This document shows, in pieces, positions 25,085-36,784 of a DNA stretch of 64,000 nt. The translations under genes and the position numbers were made by a program. Position 1 is the first letter of the stretch, and each line of letters begins with the position of its first letter. Source of the DNA: Warburgia ugandensis (Eukaryota; Streptophyta; Magnoliopsida; Canellales; Canellaceae). The stretch spans positions 26,361,437 to 26,425,436 of the forward strand of contig CP141138.1 in NCBI GenBank assembly GCA_035236585.1. The letters run 5' to 3'. The notes under the pieces were generated by a model, which was not told the origin of the DNA, searched no databases, and saw only the letters and a list, made by a program, of their open reading frames with translations.

Positions 25085-27743
25085 TGTAATGACCCCAATT
25101 TTTGTAATATTGAAATCCCATGAAAAGTTTAGTTTTGAAGATAAGGGCATTTTGGTCATTTCACTAGTTGCCTTGACTGAACCTAGGAATTTGGTCCTAA
25201 AAATAGTTTCATTAGATGCGTCTCGGAAAAATCAATCCAACAAGACCAAAATCACCCAAAACGGACTTAAAATGAGCAAGTTATGGCCCTTTGAAGTTCA
25301 CGGGCAAAATTGTAATTTTTACAAAAACGGATTTAACTGCAAAACACAGGGGCCTGTTTTGATACGGGCACCCTTCATCTTCCACCTCCTAGAGAGTTCT
25401 AGAATGGTGGTGATTGGAGGGGAAATCACCGCCATTCTGGAGGATTCTCCACCGCCATTCAAAGGCGGTGAGAGCCCCCTCCAGAACCCTCTCTTAGCTC
25501 TATAAATAGAGCTCTTGGGCGCCTCTAATGGCAGCCCAAAACATTGAAGAAAAACCAGTCGTGGAGCAGTGACCTAGAGGGGAAAACAAGGAGAAAAACC
25601 CAACAACGAGCCAGGTACGTTCGAGATCGCTCAAAATCCATCTCCACCATAGTTCCAAGAATGATTTCCCTAGGTTTTTGCATGAAAAACCATGCAAAAC
25701 GGAGACCAAGAGAGCCACCAAGGACCCAAGGACGTCCCCTGGGTCGCACTGGTTCGACAGGGGTTGAACCAAGGTGTTCTGAGGACACCCCGGTTCCCCA
25801 ACGAGCAGGACGTTCCAGTCGGAACGTCCCATGTCGACTCCCGTTTGAAAAACCAAACGGGCGCGTCCAAGGACGTGCCTGCAAAAGAGAGAGACAGGCG
25901 GGAAGTTCTGCACGTCTGCAGATGCGCCCGCTGAGGCGAACGTCACAGGCGCACAGTACGCTAGTGTCGCGGTTTTTTTTCGTCCCTTAGGGAAGCCAGG
26001 GCGCACGTCTCAGACACGCAGCGCCCTAGCAGTCCATTTTTTTAGTTTTAAGACTCCTATGTACATATGACACTAAAACGCTTATAACTTGAGATCTAGA
26101 GCTCCAATTGAGGCCCCACAAAAGGCGCTGTGTCCGTGTCGACAACGTGGATATATCCAAACTATAAAATCTCTGATCAAGCCCAATCAAAGGTAGTCAT
26201 GACCCTTAGAATAGGATGGTGGCGCGTGGCCACTAGAACGTTAGAAAACTGAGGATACCAAGGCCCAATTAGGACCTTAGGACACTCATAGGCATAGGGA
26301 TGGACCCCTAATGCCTAAGTAAAAAGACCAATTACTCTAAAACCTATAAAAGATAGGCCAAACTAACCTTGATTCCCCAAACCATGATCAGGAGCGTCCG
26401 AGGACAAAAGGGTTAGCGCGACCTAGCCAGGTAGGTACTCTATCACTATTAGATTCTTTTAAAAGAACTATTACTGTTTTGAGAACATATGTTTTAAATA
26501 TATGACTTGTTTAGCATGACTTAATTCAGCATGCATGATAAATGCTTTGTACATAGACATGTTTTGTAAAATGATTGCATATACATTATGCACATATATG
26601 TTTTGCAAACAAGTGCATACATTGCATGATTTAAGTACTTGCAAAGATTGCATGTCCTTGAGGGTTTCCAAAAGGCGCTGGAGTGCCGAGGGCCAAGCAG
26701 TTGTGAGGAACCCAAAGAGGACAGGTTTTGAAAAGAGGTTTTGGCTTATTTGATTTTATGTTATTTGGGCTAGTAAGCCCATGGGTGCTATGCCGAGGGG
26801 TCTAGGTTGGCTACTTGGCCTCTACCACTAATAGGTGGATGGGTACCACGCCCAAAAAGAGGCAAGTCCCTACGTCGACTGCATGTGGTACAGGGGGCTA
26901 CCACTGGTGTCACGGCACTGGGTCAACGTGTCATAGGCCCTGTGGAGGCTATGACTGAGTGTCCTCAGGTACCCAGGGACCACACAGCGAGGAGATCGTG
27001 GGCATAGTGGACCCTATGGTTTGATGATTTATGTGCATTGCATATGGCATGATATGAGGTTGGTCGATCATACCATGATAGATATCCATGAGTTGGATTC
27101 CATGAAGCATTTTATGCATATCATAATGCTATGATATATATATATATATATATGATACTTTTGATTTTGGATTGTATGATCCTTTAAGTCGTTAGTATTT
27201 CAGTTTGACAATGGATTTTGATGTCGATATTGAACTTGAGAATTCAGACATGCACATGTTTTGGAAAGAGCATATGATTTTAAAACATCGCATGCATTAT
27301 AAAACTAGTAGTGATAGACTCATACTGAGTATAGTATATACTCACCCTATCCTTAACATTTTTCAGGATAGTTCCACTCATAAATAGAAGACGTCTCAGG
27401 AGATATTAGTGCTACGCACAAGTGAATAAAAAAGAAGAAAGTTATACATGTAAGTAAACTCTCAACCCTTTGGACATGAAGTTGTATTTAATTACAGTTG
27501 GGCTATGTGCTGTGACTGGAAAGACCTGGGGAAAAATATTTATGATTTCTGAAGTTTTTCAAAAACTACTTTGGTTATTGTGAAGGCAAATGGCACTCGG
27601 GGTTTTTAAAAATGAGTTTAAAACTAAAGGTTTTCCGCTACATTGCATGGTTTTTATAGAATGATTTTTAAATAGGGATGCATCCCGCCTTAGGAAATTA
27701 GGTATTGCATTTAAAAATGCATGAGAAAACCCGGGTCGTCACA
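25085..27743 (+). mobile_element. Solo LTR of a long-LTR retrotransposon, 2.66 kb
   Basis: Starts TGTAATGACCCC and ends GGGTCGTCACA, imperfect inverted ends of the TG...CA type. It is flanked by the 5-bp direct repeat TGCAA at 25080-25084 and 27744-27748. A TATA box (TATAAATAGA, 25501-25510) lies about 420 bp in, as expected at a U3/R border. I see no gag, protease, RT or integrase within or beside it, so it is best read as a solo LTR left by recombination. The long LTR fits Ty3/Gypsy (Tekay/Del-like) elements, but that is inference. Open frames within it are not genes. A (TA)n run lies near 27131-27152. Confidence 0.85.
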
Positions 27744-28854
27744 TGCAACTAGCTAGGAAAACTACAAAACAAAGAAGGATATATAGAAGAAGCTTTGGAT
27801 AAGAAAACTGATGGCATTCACAATTTGTAATATAAGGTCCAAACCAAACTTATTGTCAAAGAGAAAATTGAACGAAATGCCATTATCAATGTAGAAAAAC
27901 TAATTGCTCTTTAGTTGAAGCTTTTATAACAATCTACAAGCAATATTCCTTGAAGTTTTGAGAAAATACTCAGATACTCAGTAAATACAGGGGCGTCCAT
28001 CGCAACAAAACTATATACCTATGCTTCTTAGTTCATTTCTTCATAAAACTTTTTATTGCATGCATTTACATAATAGAGAATTGGTAAGATAAAATAAGTA
28101 AAAGTGGATTGGAGCCATAAAATTAAGGGAGCTCAAATATGCAACTTATATAATTACTTCCACTTCAAAGAGAGTAATGAGTACATAACATATTCATAGG
28201 ATCACAAAGATAAGTGTTTGCAAAAATGTAATTTTCAAAATGGGCTTAGAATCACATGATATTAACATGTGAGCTATATAATTGAATGCTCCCATGAGGA
28301 AACTATTTCATATAGATCTCATATTTATGTTTTGGCGCCTACTGCACTATGGTAAACTAAAATAAAACTTGCTCCTAGAGACCACTTAAAGGGAGTGTGG
28401 TCTAGTCTTCTCCATCAACAATAAGTCTCTATTACCAAGAAAAGAATTAACCACTATTTGTACCTAGCTGATCTTGGGATTTGGAGAGTAATCAAGGGAA
28501 CCCAAAAAAGAAATCTCTATGAACTAGATCCCTTTAATTTTAGTTGAAAGAGAAAATTCTAATCTAGGAATTTAAAAGGTAATCAGCTGCTAGAAAACCT
28601 CCAAAAAATTGCATGACTTTCCCACAACCAACAGACAAATATGGAGGTTGAGACAACAATAGGGTTTTAAAGGAAAAATATCTAACGTAGACCAAACTCA
28701 TAGACCAAGTTTTTATATAATAGAAAACTAAGTCCATGCATTTCTAACCTAAAATTGCTCAAGATCTTAGTACTTATGCAGTCCATAGAAGCATCTAATT
28801 CATTTTTAGAGGCTCCAAAGAAGCTTTACTGGATTGTGTGGTGTCATTTGAATA

Positions 28855-28886
28855 CACATACATACATACATACATACATACATACA

Positions 28887-28916
<30 letters not shown>
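28855..28916. repeat. (CATA)n microsatellite
   Basis: About 15 tetranucleotide units without interruption. Confidence 0.95.
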
Positions 28917-28917
<1 letters not shown>

Positions 28918-29900
28918 TGTAGTCAAGAGTATTTGAATGTGAATCATCTAAGAAGATTATAGAGGAAAAAAAAAAAAAGAAGATAGAAAGAAAAGAGGCT
29001 AGATTTCAGTTCACATGGGAGATGAAAGGGCTTTTTTATTGTTTTCTAATGAACAAATATGGTGAAAAATTAAGGAGCGAACTTGCAGAATATGTTTCTC
29101 CCTATTTGTGCTTCTAAAAATTATAGTAAAGAAATTATTCAAAACACTAATGTGTCTTCCTATTAACTCTCTCAATGTTTTACAAACAAATAAGTCACAC
29201 AGTTGTCACTCAGACAACACTCCTAAATCTAATTAGTAATCCCCAGACAAAGGGAAAAATGGAGACTCAAACTTGCAGCTGAAGGTAATCTAGAGGAGAT
29301 GTCGACATTTGATGGGCCAAAAAGAATGAAGCAGTTGTTTATATTGATTATTACCAAAAGCACTATATACATGCATGACACGTTATAACTTTTATTAGGA
29401 AAATTATTATAAACACCCCCAGAGGTTAAGGCCATTTTCAATTGCTTGCATATGATTTACTTATAGTCAATTAGACTCCTAAGTTTTGACTAGGTTGGGG
29501 TTTCCAAATCATCCTCTCATTAATGTTTATGGATAAATGAGGATTTACCCTCTATTATATGCACCACTTTTTTTCCAAGGACTTTGAACTCCTACTTTTA
29601 TCCCATTCTCTCTACATTTTCAGTTCTCTCCAAGATCAAGTGCCTATGAATTAGATTTTATAAAAGAGGATGTGAATCCCTGTAACAATGATGCCTTTAA
29701 CATGTTAAGAGAGAGCAAAGGCATTCATAGAAAGAGAAGAATGGGTTTATATTGATTGGATTTTTCAATATGCAAATGAATGAACATGATCGGGGCATCT
29801 TGATGAGCAAACTATTATACATGAATATGAATTATTAAGTAATGCATTTTGCTATTAGCTATTGGGTTTGAATGTTTAGTCAAGTCTTGACATACTAATT

Positions 29901-29927
29901 GCTGGTTTTTTAGAGCAAAAAACCAGC
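29901..29927. repeat. Perfect 11-bp stem hairpin
   Basis: Arms GCTGGTTTTTT (29901-29911) and AAAAAACCAGC (29917-29927) around a 5-nt loop. No gene neighbour explains it. Confidence 0.6.
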
Positions 29928-30767
29928 TACAAAGGAAAAAAGGAAGAAGAGGGTGGATGGAGAATGGATTTGGAGGGTAGAACTTGGATCTATTTTCACT
30001 TATTCATATTTTGTCTTTTTCTTATATTTTCATTCTTGCTTCAATCATTGCTTTTCTCTTTAGATATTTTTGAAATGATTTACGGTTTGTTAAAAAGGGA
30101 GGAGAAAAGGGTAACTTGGATGTTTGACCAAAAATAGTCCAGAACCTATCATGCGATAGCAAGTGATCATATTTTTCATCCATCTTGATAGAATTTCTCA
30201 AACGAAAGACTGATTTTTTCTGTTTACTCAAACCTTAGAAGTCTAATTGACTAGAATTAAATCATAAGGGTAATTGAAATTGACCTTTACCTAATGGGAT
30301 ATTTATAATATCATTCACTTTATTATTACATCGAATCCATGCCACATTAAACTATAGAGTACTTGATGCTAAGACAAGGACACCCAAAAAGGATGCAACC
30401 AAGATAGGACTAGATTTAGGTGATATGAACTGTTGATCATGTTCAGCTGCCATAATTAGGCTATTTATCAAAAATCATGCCTATGGGAGGCTTTTAGGAA
30501 CTAGGTTTTTAAGTTAAGTCTTTCAATGGACTTGATTTAAAGCAAAGGCCTTGGCTAAAATAATTTAATGAAATGAAATTTGGCATCTAGCCTTCCTATG
30601 GGAGGACTAAGATGACGAATGAATCTGATCCATAGGAGGGCATCCGGTGGGTAGCGTCTTTTTTTATGCGGGGTAATCATTTTCCTAAATGACATGAACG
30701 GTTCAGATCACTGAGAGACTGATCCCACGTTTATTTTAGCCCGCTCATGCACCAGTCTTGGAGCTTC

Positions 30768-30774
30768 TATAAAT
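30768..30774 (+). promoter_or_regulatory. TATA box of RTF2
   Basis: TATAAAT lies about 160 bp upstream of the RTF2 ATG, leaving a 5' UTR of about 130 nt. The position and match to consensus are good, but the transcription start is not known. Confidence 0.55.
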
Positions 30775-30928
30775 TTAGTCGGTCACCTCCAATAATTCAA
30801 CCCCGACGAGATCTAGCTCCTAATAGCATCCGTTTCTTCATCTCTGCGACGATACCACACGAGCAGAGACAGATAGAAGGTAACCATAGCCAATATCTCT
30901 CCGTTTGATCATTTTGAAGACGATCGAG

Positions 30929-32062
30929 ATGAAATCACAGAATGAATTACAGGTATTTGTCCAATCTCCAATCCCCCAATTCTCATCTCGCTTTCTTACC
31001 GTAAATCCTCACACAACTCTCCAGTATCTTAAGCACTCAATTCTTCCAAAAACCATGAATACACAAAGCCTAGATTCCTTCTACTTCTCATTCAACGGAA
31101 AACCCCTTAAAAACTCTTCAAATCTCATTAGTTCCAATATTCCGCCTTTCTCAACCCTAATTCTCCTACCTAGGGTTTTCGGCGGCGGTGGAGATGGCGG
31201 TGCAACCGGTGCGGAATCCCGCGACTGTTATCTCAACATGTACGCAGAGAAAAAACCTGATAAAATCGATCCAAATGAGACCAGGTTGTCGAAGTGGACT
31301 ACTTGTGCCCTAACTTTTGAACCCTTGAAACATCCTTGTGTCGTTGACAAACTGGGAAATGTTTTCAACAAAGAGCCACTTGTTGAGGCTCTTTTGGGAA
31401 AGAAATTGTCCAAGGCATTTGGGCATATAAAGGGTTTGAAAGATATGATCCCAATTGAGCTCTCCACGATTCCGGGGGTTGAATTTGATGACAAGAATAT
31501 TAGTTTCGAGACAAGGTTTCAGTGCCCGATTACCGGGCTTGAATTCAATGGGAAGTACAAGTTTTTCGCATTACGGGGTTGTGGCCATGTGCTTAGTGCG
31601 AAGGCGCTGAAGGAAGTCAAGTCTTCTGCTTGCTTGGTTTGTCATTCAGGGTTTTCTGAGAGTGATAAGATTGTGATTAATGGGAGTGCAGAAGAAGTTG
31701 CTGAATTGAGAGAGAAGATGGAAGTGGAGAGAGCAAAATTGAGAGAGAAAAAAGAGAAGAAGGCGAAAAATGGGGAACAGGGTGTTGATTTGGATTCTTC
31801 CAGGTTAAGTGGCACCAAGCATGGAGTTGATGAAAGGGCTGTATCTTCGAGCATGGTTAATAAGGAGACAAATGGGAAGATTGTGAAACCTGGTGATGGT
31901 GTAAAATTGAATGGGAATGGTTCAGTGAAGCGGTTTAAGGCAGTGGATCACGCTCCTGCAAATGCTACCAAGGAAGTGTATGCATCAATTTTCACATCAT
32001 CGAGGAAGTCAAAGTTCAAGGAAACTTATTCCTGCAGATCACTACCACTAGGGAGAAACTGA
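30929..32062 (+). CDS. RTF2: RTF2, replication termination factor 2 protein, 377 aa, single exon
   Basis: Nuclear Rtf2-family protein. In fission yeast Rtf2 acts at a programmed replication barrier; the Arabidopsis protein is essential in embryos and affects splicing (family knowledge). Residues 1-83 form a ubiquitin-like N-terminal extension typical of plant RTF2 (FYFSFNGKPL at 51-60, PPFSTLILLPR at 72-82). The Rtf2 domain starts at GGGGDGGATGAESRDCYLNMYA (85 onward). A zinc-binding-like region includes C199, C218, H220, C235, C238 and H239, with the core FNGKYKFFALRGCGHVLSAK. A Lys/Glu-rich helix follows (about 254-281), then the conserved tail ending SCRSLPLGRN. The frame stays open upstream to a TTG at 30905, but the first ATG is at 30929, so I start there. 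Uninterrupted and close to the Arabidopsis length (about 354). It lies between two decayed ClpB4 copies, on the opposite strand. Confidence 0.94.
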   Translation: MKSQNELQVFVQSPIPQFSSRFLTVNPHTTLQYLKHSILPKTMNTQSLDSFYFSFNGKPLKNSSNLISSNIPPFSTLILLPRVFGGGGDGGATGAESRDCYLNMYAEKKPDKIDPNETRLSKWTTCALTFEPLKHPCVVDKLGNVFNKEPLVEALLGKKLSKAFGHIKGLKDMIPIELSTIPGVEFDDKNISFETRFQCPITGLEFNGKYKFFALRGCGHVLSAKALKEVKSSACLVCHSGFSESDKIVINGSAEEVAELREKMEVERAKLREKKEKKAKNGEQGVDLDSSRLSGTKHGVDERAVSSSMVNKETNGKIVKPGDGVKLNGNGSVKRFKAVDHAPANATKEVYASIFTSSRKSKFKETYSCRSLPLGRN

Positions 32063-32257
32063 ACCTGAGATGTATGATCTTCTGTGCTCCTTTGGAATGT
32101 GTTTTCATATGGTCTTCTATGATTGACTGTAGTTCTGAGTTCATTAGTAGAAATGGTTCAGTTTCCCTAATCATGGTCTAATTGTCTTCTTATATCTTTC
32201 TGCATGTGGAAGACTGCTTTATTTTGTATTTTTAACATGTGACCTGATTAATACTCA

Positions 32258-32263
32258 AATAAA
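32258..32263 (+). terminator. Likely polyadenylation signal of RTF2
   Basis: AATAAA about 196 nt after the stop codon, in AT-rich sequence. A normal plant 3' UTR length, but the cleavage site is not shown. Confidence 0.5.
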
Positions 32264-34640
32264 GGATAGTGAAGAAACTACAGCTTCCAGAGGTGCTTTT
32301 CATGGCCTACTTAATTTTCAGTTTCTACTCAACCCTTGATGAGGGAGCATGTCATATCAAAATTATTCATCGGAAACAAGGCTGGTAAGAAAGAAGTATT
32401 TTCTTCATCTTCTATGTCATATAAAAGTTATAGAGTAGCCAGGTAGCTCTTGAGCCTTCACTTGTTGCACCCAAGGTCCTCTTCATGGCCACTTTAAATA
32501 TAACACTCAATACAAAGTGGTGGTTTCTGGAATTTGACTGCATTTGTTGCCGCCCGTCAAACTACCTAGGCTTAAGAAAAGACTTGTCTCCCTGATTGGG
32601 GAGTACTTTGTAATTAGCTCCTTAATATTTCTCTTTAGTCTTAGCTGTCATGAGGAAGGACCTCTAAAAATGTCATTGAAACTAAACTGCAGGCACATGG
32701 ATTTTGCATGAGCCTGTCCTTTCCTTTTATGACTGGAAGGTTGGTATATCCTTTTTGTCCATCAAACTATATCCTATTAAGCATGGAGCATATATGATTA
32801 TTATCTAAGGCACTCCAAAAATGTGCAGGAAAGCAACTATAGTTGTGATACTTATGTGAGAAATAGTGATAACTTTAGCATTCCCTCAGGAGCAACAACT
32901 TCTCCCCTCATGCCATAAAATACAACTATAGAACCAGCTGATAACAGTAGAAAAGTCATATCATCTCGTTCCATTGCTATGCGACTGAAATAAATGCATA
33001 TTCATGTTCTCAATTGCTGTGCCAAATTTGTAAGATTTCCCGTCATCACTGTAACTATTTACTTAACTGTTTCTTTTTCCCCTAAAGAAAATTAATTATC
33101 CAGTTTAAGAGCCTTTCAGACGAGTCTAACTTGTCTGAGTAGACATTATTTTTACCTTGGTGGAGTCCTTACTTCAGTTGCACCCAGTGTAGGAAGTAAG
33201 CGCATCAATTGTTTAGCCATTCAGGTCTTATTGGGTTCTGCGGTGACTAAGCAGTTTGGATACAAAAGGGACATTTTATAAGTCAAGTATGGAACATATT
33301 TATTGAAACAAGATATCCATATTCATCACTAGCTTTTCCAAGGTGATTTGGTTGCCTTTCCGTACATATGAAGTTGACATGGCTAACCTTGTACGAGTAA
33401 AAGAATTGCTTCATCTTTTCGAACTTGAGGTAAGAATCACAAGATGTGTAATAGAATGTCACTGGGAAACCGTCCTGCATGATGCTTTACCTTTTCTGTC
33501 TGGGCATACGATTAGTTGGTGCAGCAGAGATGCTTACTCTTGTTGATTAGTTAGTGGAACGAAGATGGTTGGTCTTCTTGATTAGTTGGTGCCGTGGGGA
33601 TGGTTAGCCTTGTTGATTTTAGGAATATGGATGTCAACACTATTAATGGAGTAGCTGCTTCCTAGTTTAGTACCATATTGGTAAGGATCTGCCTTTCAGC
33701 GTGTTGAATGCATAATTCTTGGGAACAATGACTATAAGCCTGTCACAGTGAACAAATGCAGGACATGAAGATCCAACAGGAGCTACAAAAGACTGAAAGA
33801 ACTCAAAGAATCATACCAGCAAAACGTGCGTAGTGCCCAGACTAATATCCAAAATTATACTATATGCACATTTTACAGGTCTTATCCTTGACTGTTTGCA
33901 GCAGCTAATATTCCTTGGTTCAACTTCACCACTGGAGCGCCAGTATTTGTTACAGAATTATCGTTGTTGTTCCGGGGATTGTGCCTTGAATGGTTGTTGG
34001 GTATGATCGTTATCAATATGGCACCTAATGGAGCAATAGCAGTTCCTTCTGCACTTCTTGCCAATACTTCACAAATCGGTGGAACTCACCATCATTGCTA
34101 GACTAACAAATTGCGGCTCATTTGACAGGTAAAGCACTCACATTTTGTGGTTGCACGCTGACATTCTATCAAGAGTTAAAGTGATGCCATGCGGTTGTTG
34201 ACGAATTTGAGGAGAGGGAAAATTAACGAGTGGAAGTATTGTCAACAGTTAGATGAACTTTAACGAGATCTCTTCAATGGTTAATGTTCTGAAGCCAATC
34301 CACTGTCCCGTCATACTAGAACTATTTGGGAGGCTCTTTGCCTCTCAGTCATCCATCTCAGGTCTCCCGTTGGTGCGGGTTGTCCTACAGCCTGAAGTGC
34401 TAGTAGTCACTCAATGAGCTTTTATATGCGAGGCCATTGTGCATCTAGATTTTCTTCTTGAGCGTTTCTGGGAATGTTGCTCATTGTGGCATTCTGTGGT
34501 TCTATCTGGCTAGTTGGTTTTATTATTGTTATGTTTTTTACGTGGAGTTGAATTGAAAGAGCAGCTGGACTTTCAAGTCTTTATGAATTTAGTTCAGATG
34601 TTGTTACTCGAGGCTTTCGTTAGTTATCATGATGTTCTGG
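32264..34640. other. Spacer between RTF2 and ClpB4 copy 3
   Basis: No gene could be supported. It contains a 35-bp x3 tandem repeat (33510-33614). At 33890-34090 both strands stay open for about 60 codons, but no family was recognised. Confidence 0.45.
33510..33614. repeat. 35-bp tandem repeat, three units
   Basis: Units start at 33510, 33545 and 33580, each beginning GATTAGTTGGTG or a close variant and ending with a CTTGTT-like block. The period is exactly 35 bp, and the start of a fourth unit is visible at 33615. Confidence 0.85.
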
Positions 34641-34734
34641 TCAAGTAATCTTCATTTTCAGCCTTGCAGCAGCTTCATCAACAAGGTCAATGACAGTAGA
34701 TAAGAAGAATCAAGCTGGGGTTAATTACATGAAA

Positions 34735-35540
34735 AATGACTAGGAGACGCGTACTTGCTTGCTCGGGGAAGAAGTATATCCTCTTGAGCCCACATGTGCA
34801 ATTTCAACACAATCCAACCTATTACTTTGGTAAATAATTGCAACCCACCCCAACGGGACTGATTTTTCTTAATTGAACATTTCTAAAGTCTTCATCCAAG
34901 TATCTAGATCTTCATCAGGACAAGGGGAACCATTGGTTATTATTGGTGGATTGCTTTTAATTTGGCACTAAAGTGTTTGGTGACTTCCAAAGAAATATTG
35001 ACTTGGCACTGTACCGAACCCATCTTGACAGCGTACAAGTTTACTGGTTTATATAAAAACATTGATTTTCCAACAGTGTATTTCTTCTTTAATTGAGAAA
35101 GTGCCATACTTATCAATGGAGCTCTTATAACAGTTCTCTCCTGTTGATTTTCTGATCAACAGGAGCTATTTTGTAATGGGAAAAAAGAATATGGATTAAG
35201 CTATTCTCTAATATTGAAAATTTTCACTGTTATTTGCAACCTGAAAATTCAGATAAAATTATTCAAGAAAAACACTCCAAGCTTCTGAGTGCATTTCATC
35301 TTTGTTTGTGTAGTTTTATGTCTTTTAAGGCTGAAAATAGCCTGGAAAATTTTCTTATTCCCAAATAGCCTAGTACATATGAACTTTTTAGGAATCCTAT
35401 AAGATCAATTCGTTCTTGTTTCTCTAACAGATGGTTAGAACTTTATCTGGGTTCAAATCCTACCAAGAGGAATAGTAGATATCAGAAATTGTTGAAGAAA
35501 CAACAAGATCTTTCTTTGTGGAACGCTATCAAAGTTTTTG
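34735..35540. mobile_element. Unidentified insertion of about 0.8 kb in intron 7 of copy 3
   Basis: Intron 7 is 142 bp in the intact gene. In copy 3 the two halves of that intron are separated by about 800 bp of unrelated AT-rich sequence. A GGTTCAAATCC stretch at 35451-35461 looks like a Pol III B box but has no convincing A box. Ends and target duplication could not be set, so the class is unknown. Confidence 0.4.
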
Positions 35541-36784
35541 GCAGGAAAATGGAAAAGACAATGAACTTGATTCTATACACGGTTGAATGTTGAAGCACAA
35601 ATATGGTGAATGTACCTTTGACAGGCAAAAATCCTTTCTCGATGTGACGATTTGCAAGAACTTCAGCTGAAATTAACGAACTATCTAAGATTTTAATGTC
35701 ATGATGGAACTCAATAATGTTCACGAAAACTGCGCAGTATAGAAATTGTGGACCGATGTTTGATCACAAGAAGCCCGCTGAAATATAGATTCAAGTACAT
35801 GTTCTTCTACAATATATCTACAGTAGTGATTCAATGTAGTGGAGCCAATACAGTGAAGGTCATCTCGCCTAGCATTAGTTTCAACAAGGTACCATCATCC
35901 TTTGCTACCCTTGTAGCCCCTGCAACCATTGTCAAGAAAGGTTAAGTACACGATCAACAAGTTGTTAGGCATAGTAGTGAAGAACATTGCAATCTGCTGA
36001 GTTATGGGTCAAGCATGTGTGAGAACAAACGGAAATTCTGCTCAAGCATTAAATGCAGAAACATGACAGTTAACTCCAAAATAATGACTACAATAGTGAA
36101 ACCAGAAATGGTCAAACGAAACTTTGGAACTTATCCAATGACCTCAGAATCACTAATTAACTTAGAATTGGGATATCTACATTTACACATTTGGAGATGA
36201 TCGTTGGCAACCCCAAATAGGAGATTTGTTATTTGATAGGCATGCTTCAATCAATATTTATATTATATTCCACTTGGTAACTATGTTCAAATCATCAGCC
36301 AGAGTGTAGGCCTCTCAAAGTAGAATGTTTTAGATAGAGCTAAAAGCTTGTTTACTACATAGTTTTCTATGAAAACCTTGAAATTTTTATTCAGTGTCTA
36401 CACTCCAATCACAGGACATATTGCTTGGTGTCCTAAAAGAAAATTGTTAACTTCTTCAAAATAAAGAATTGCTATTATACTTTTGATACATAAAACTAGA
36501 AAAGTTGCTTAATAGTATGACTAGGTACTAACTAAAACTAATGCAAAAACCAGCAAAAGTAATCCTAGGAATTAATTATTTTATTTATACCAAAAATTCT
36601 TATTTTGATATCAAATTAGAGATACCAAAAAGTGATAAATTTCAAATGATTAATAAGTTTTCTTTTTAATAACTCAAAAGTCAAGTTAATATATCGAAAA
36701 CCTTGTAAGTTAAGGAGTCTTAACAAGGAGAAGCTCCAAATGCTATGAATAACCAACACAATCCTCAAACAGAAAAGGGCTAAT

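Larger units (their letters stand above)
27749..30760. other. Spacer between solo LTR and RTF2 gene
   Basis: No gene could be supported. It holds a (CATA)n microsatellite (28855-28916) and a perfect hairpin at 29901-29927. The rest is AT-rich and unrecognised. Confidence 0.5.

Noticed and set aside
25500..26006. Several overlapping open frames of 66-168 codons on both strands
   Set aside because: They lie inside the solo LTR in a GC-rich stretch where stops are rare. No domain can be seen.
30905..30928. Eight-codon upstream extension of RTF2
   Set aside because: The codon at 30905 is TTG, not ATG. The first ATG in frame is at 30929 and fits the family's N-terminus.
35443..35475. Possible tRNA or SINE from GGGTTCAAATCC
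   Set aside because: The T-arm stem does not pair properly, and no A box or acceptor stem could be found.
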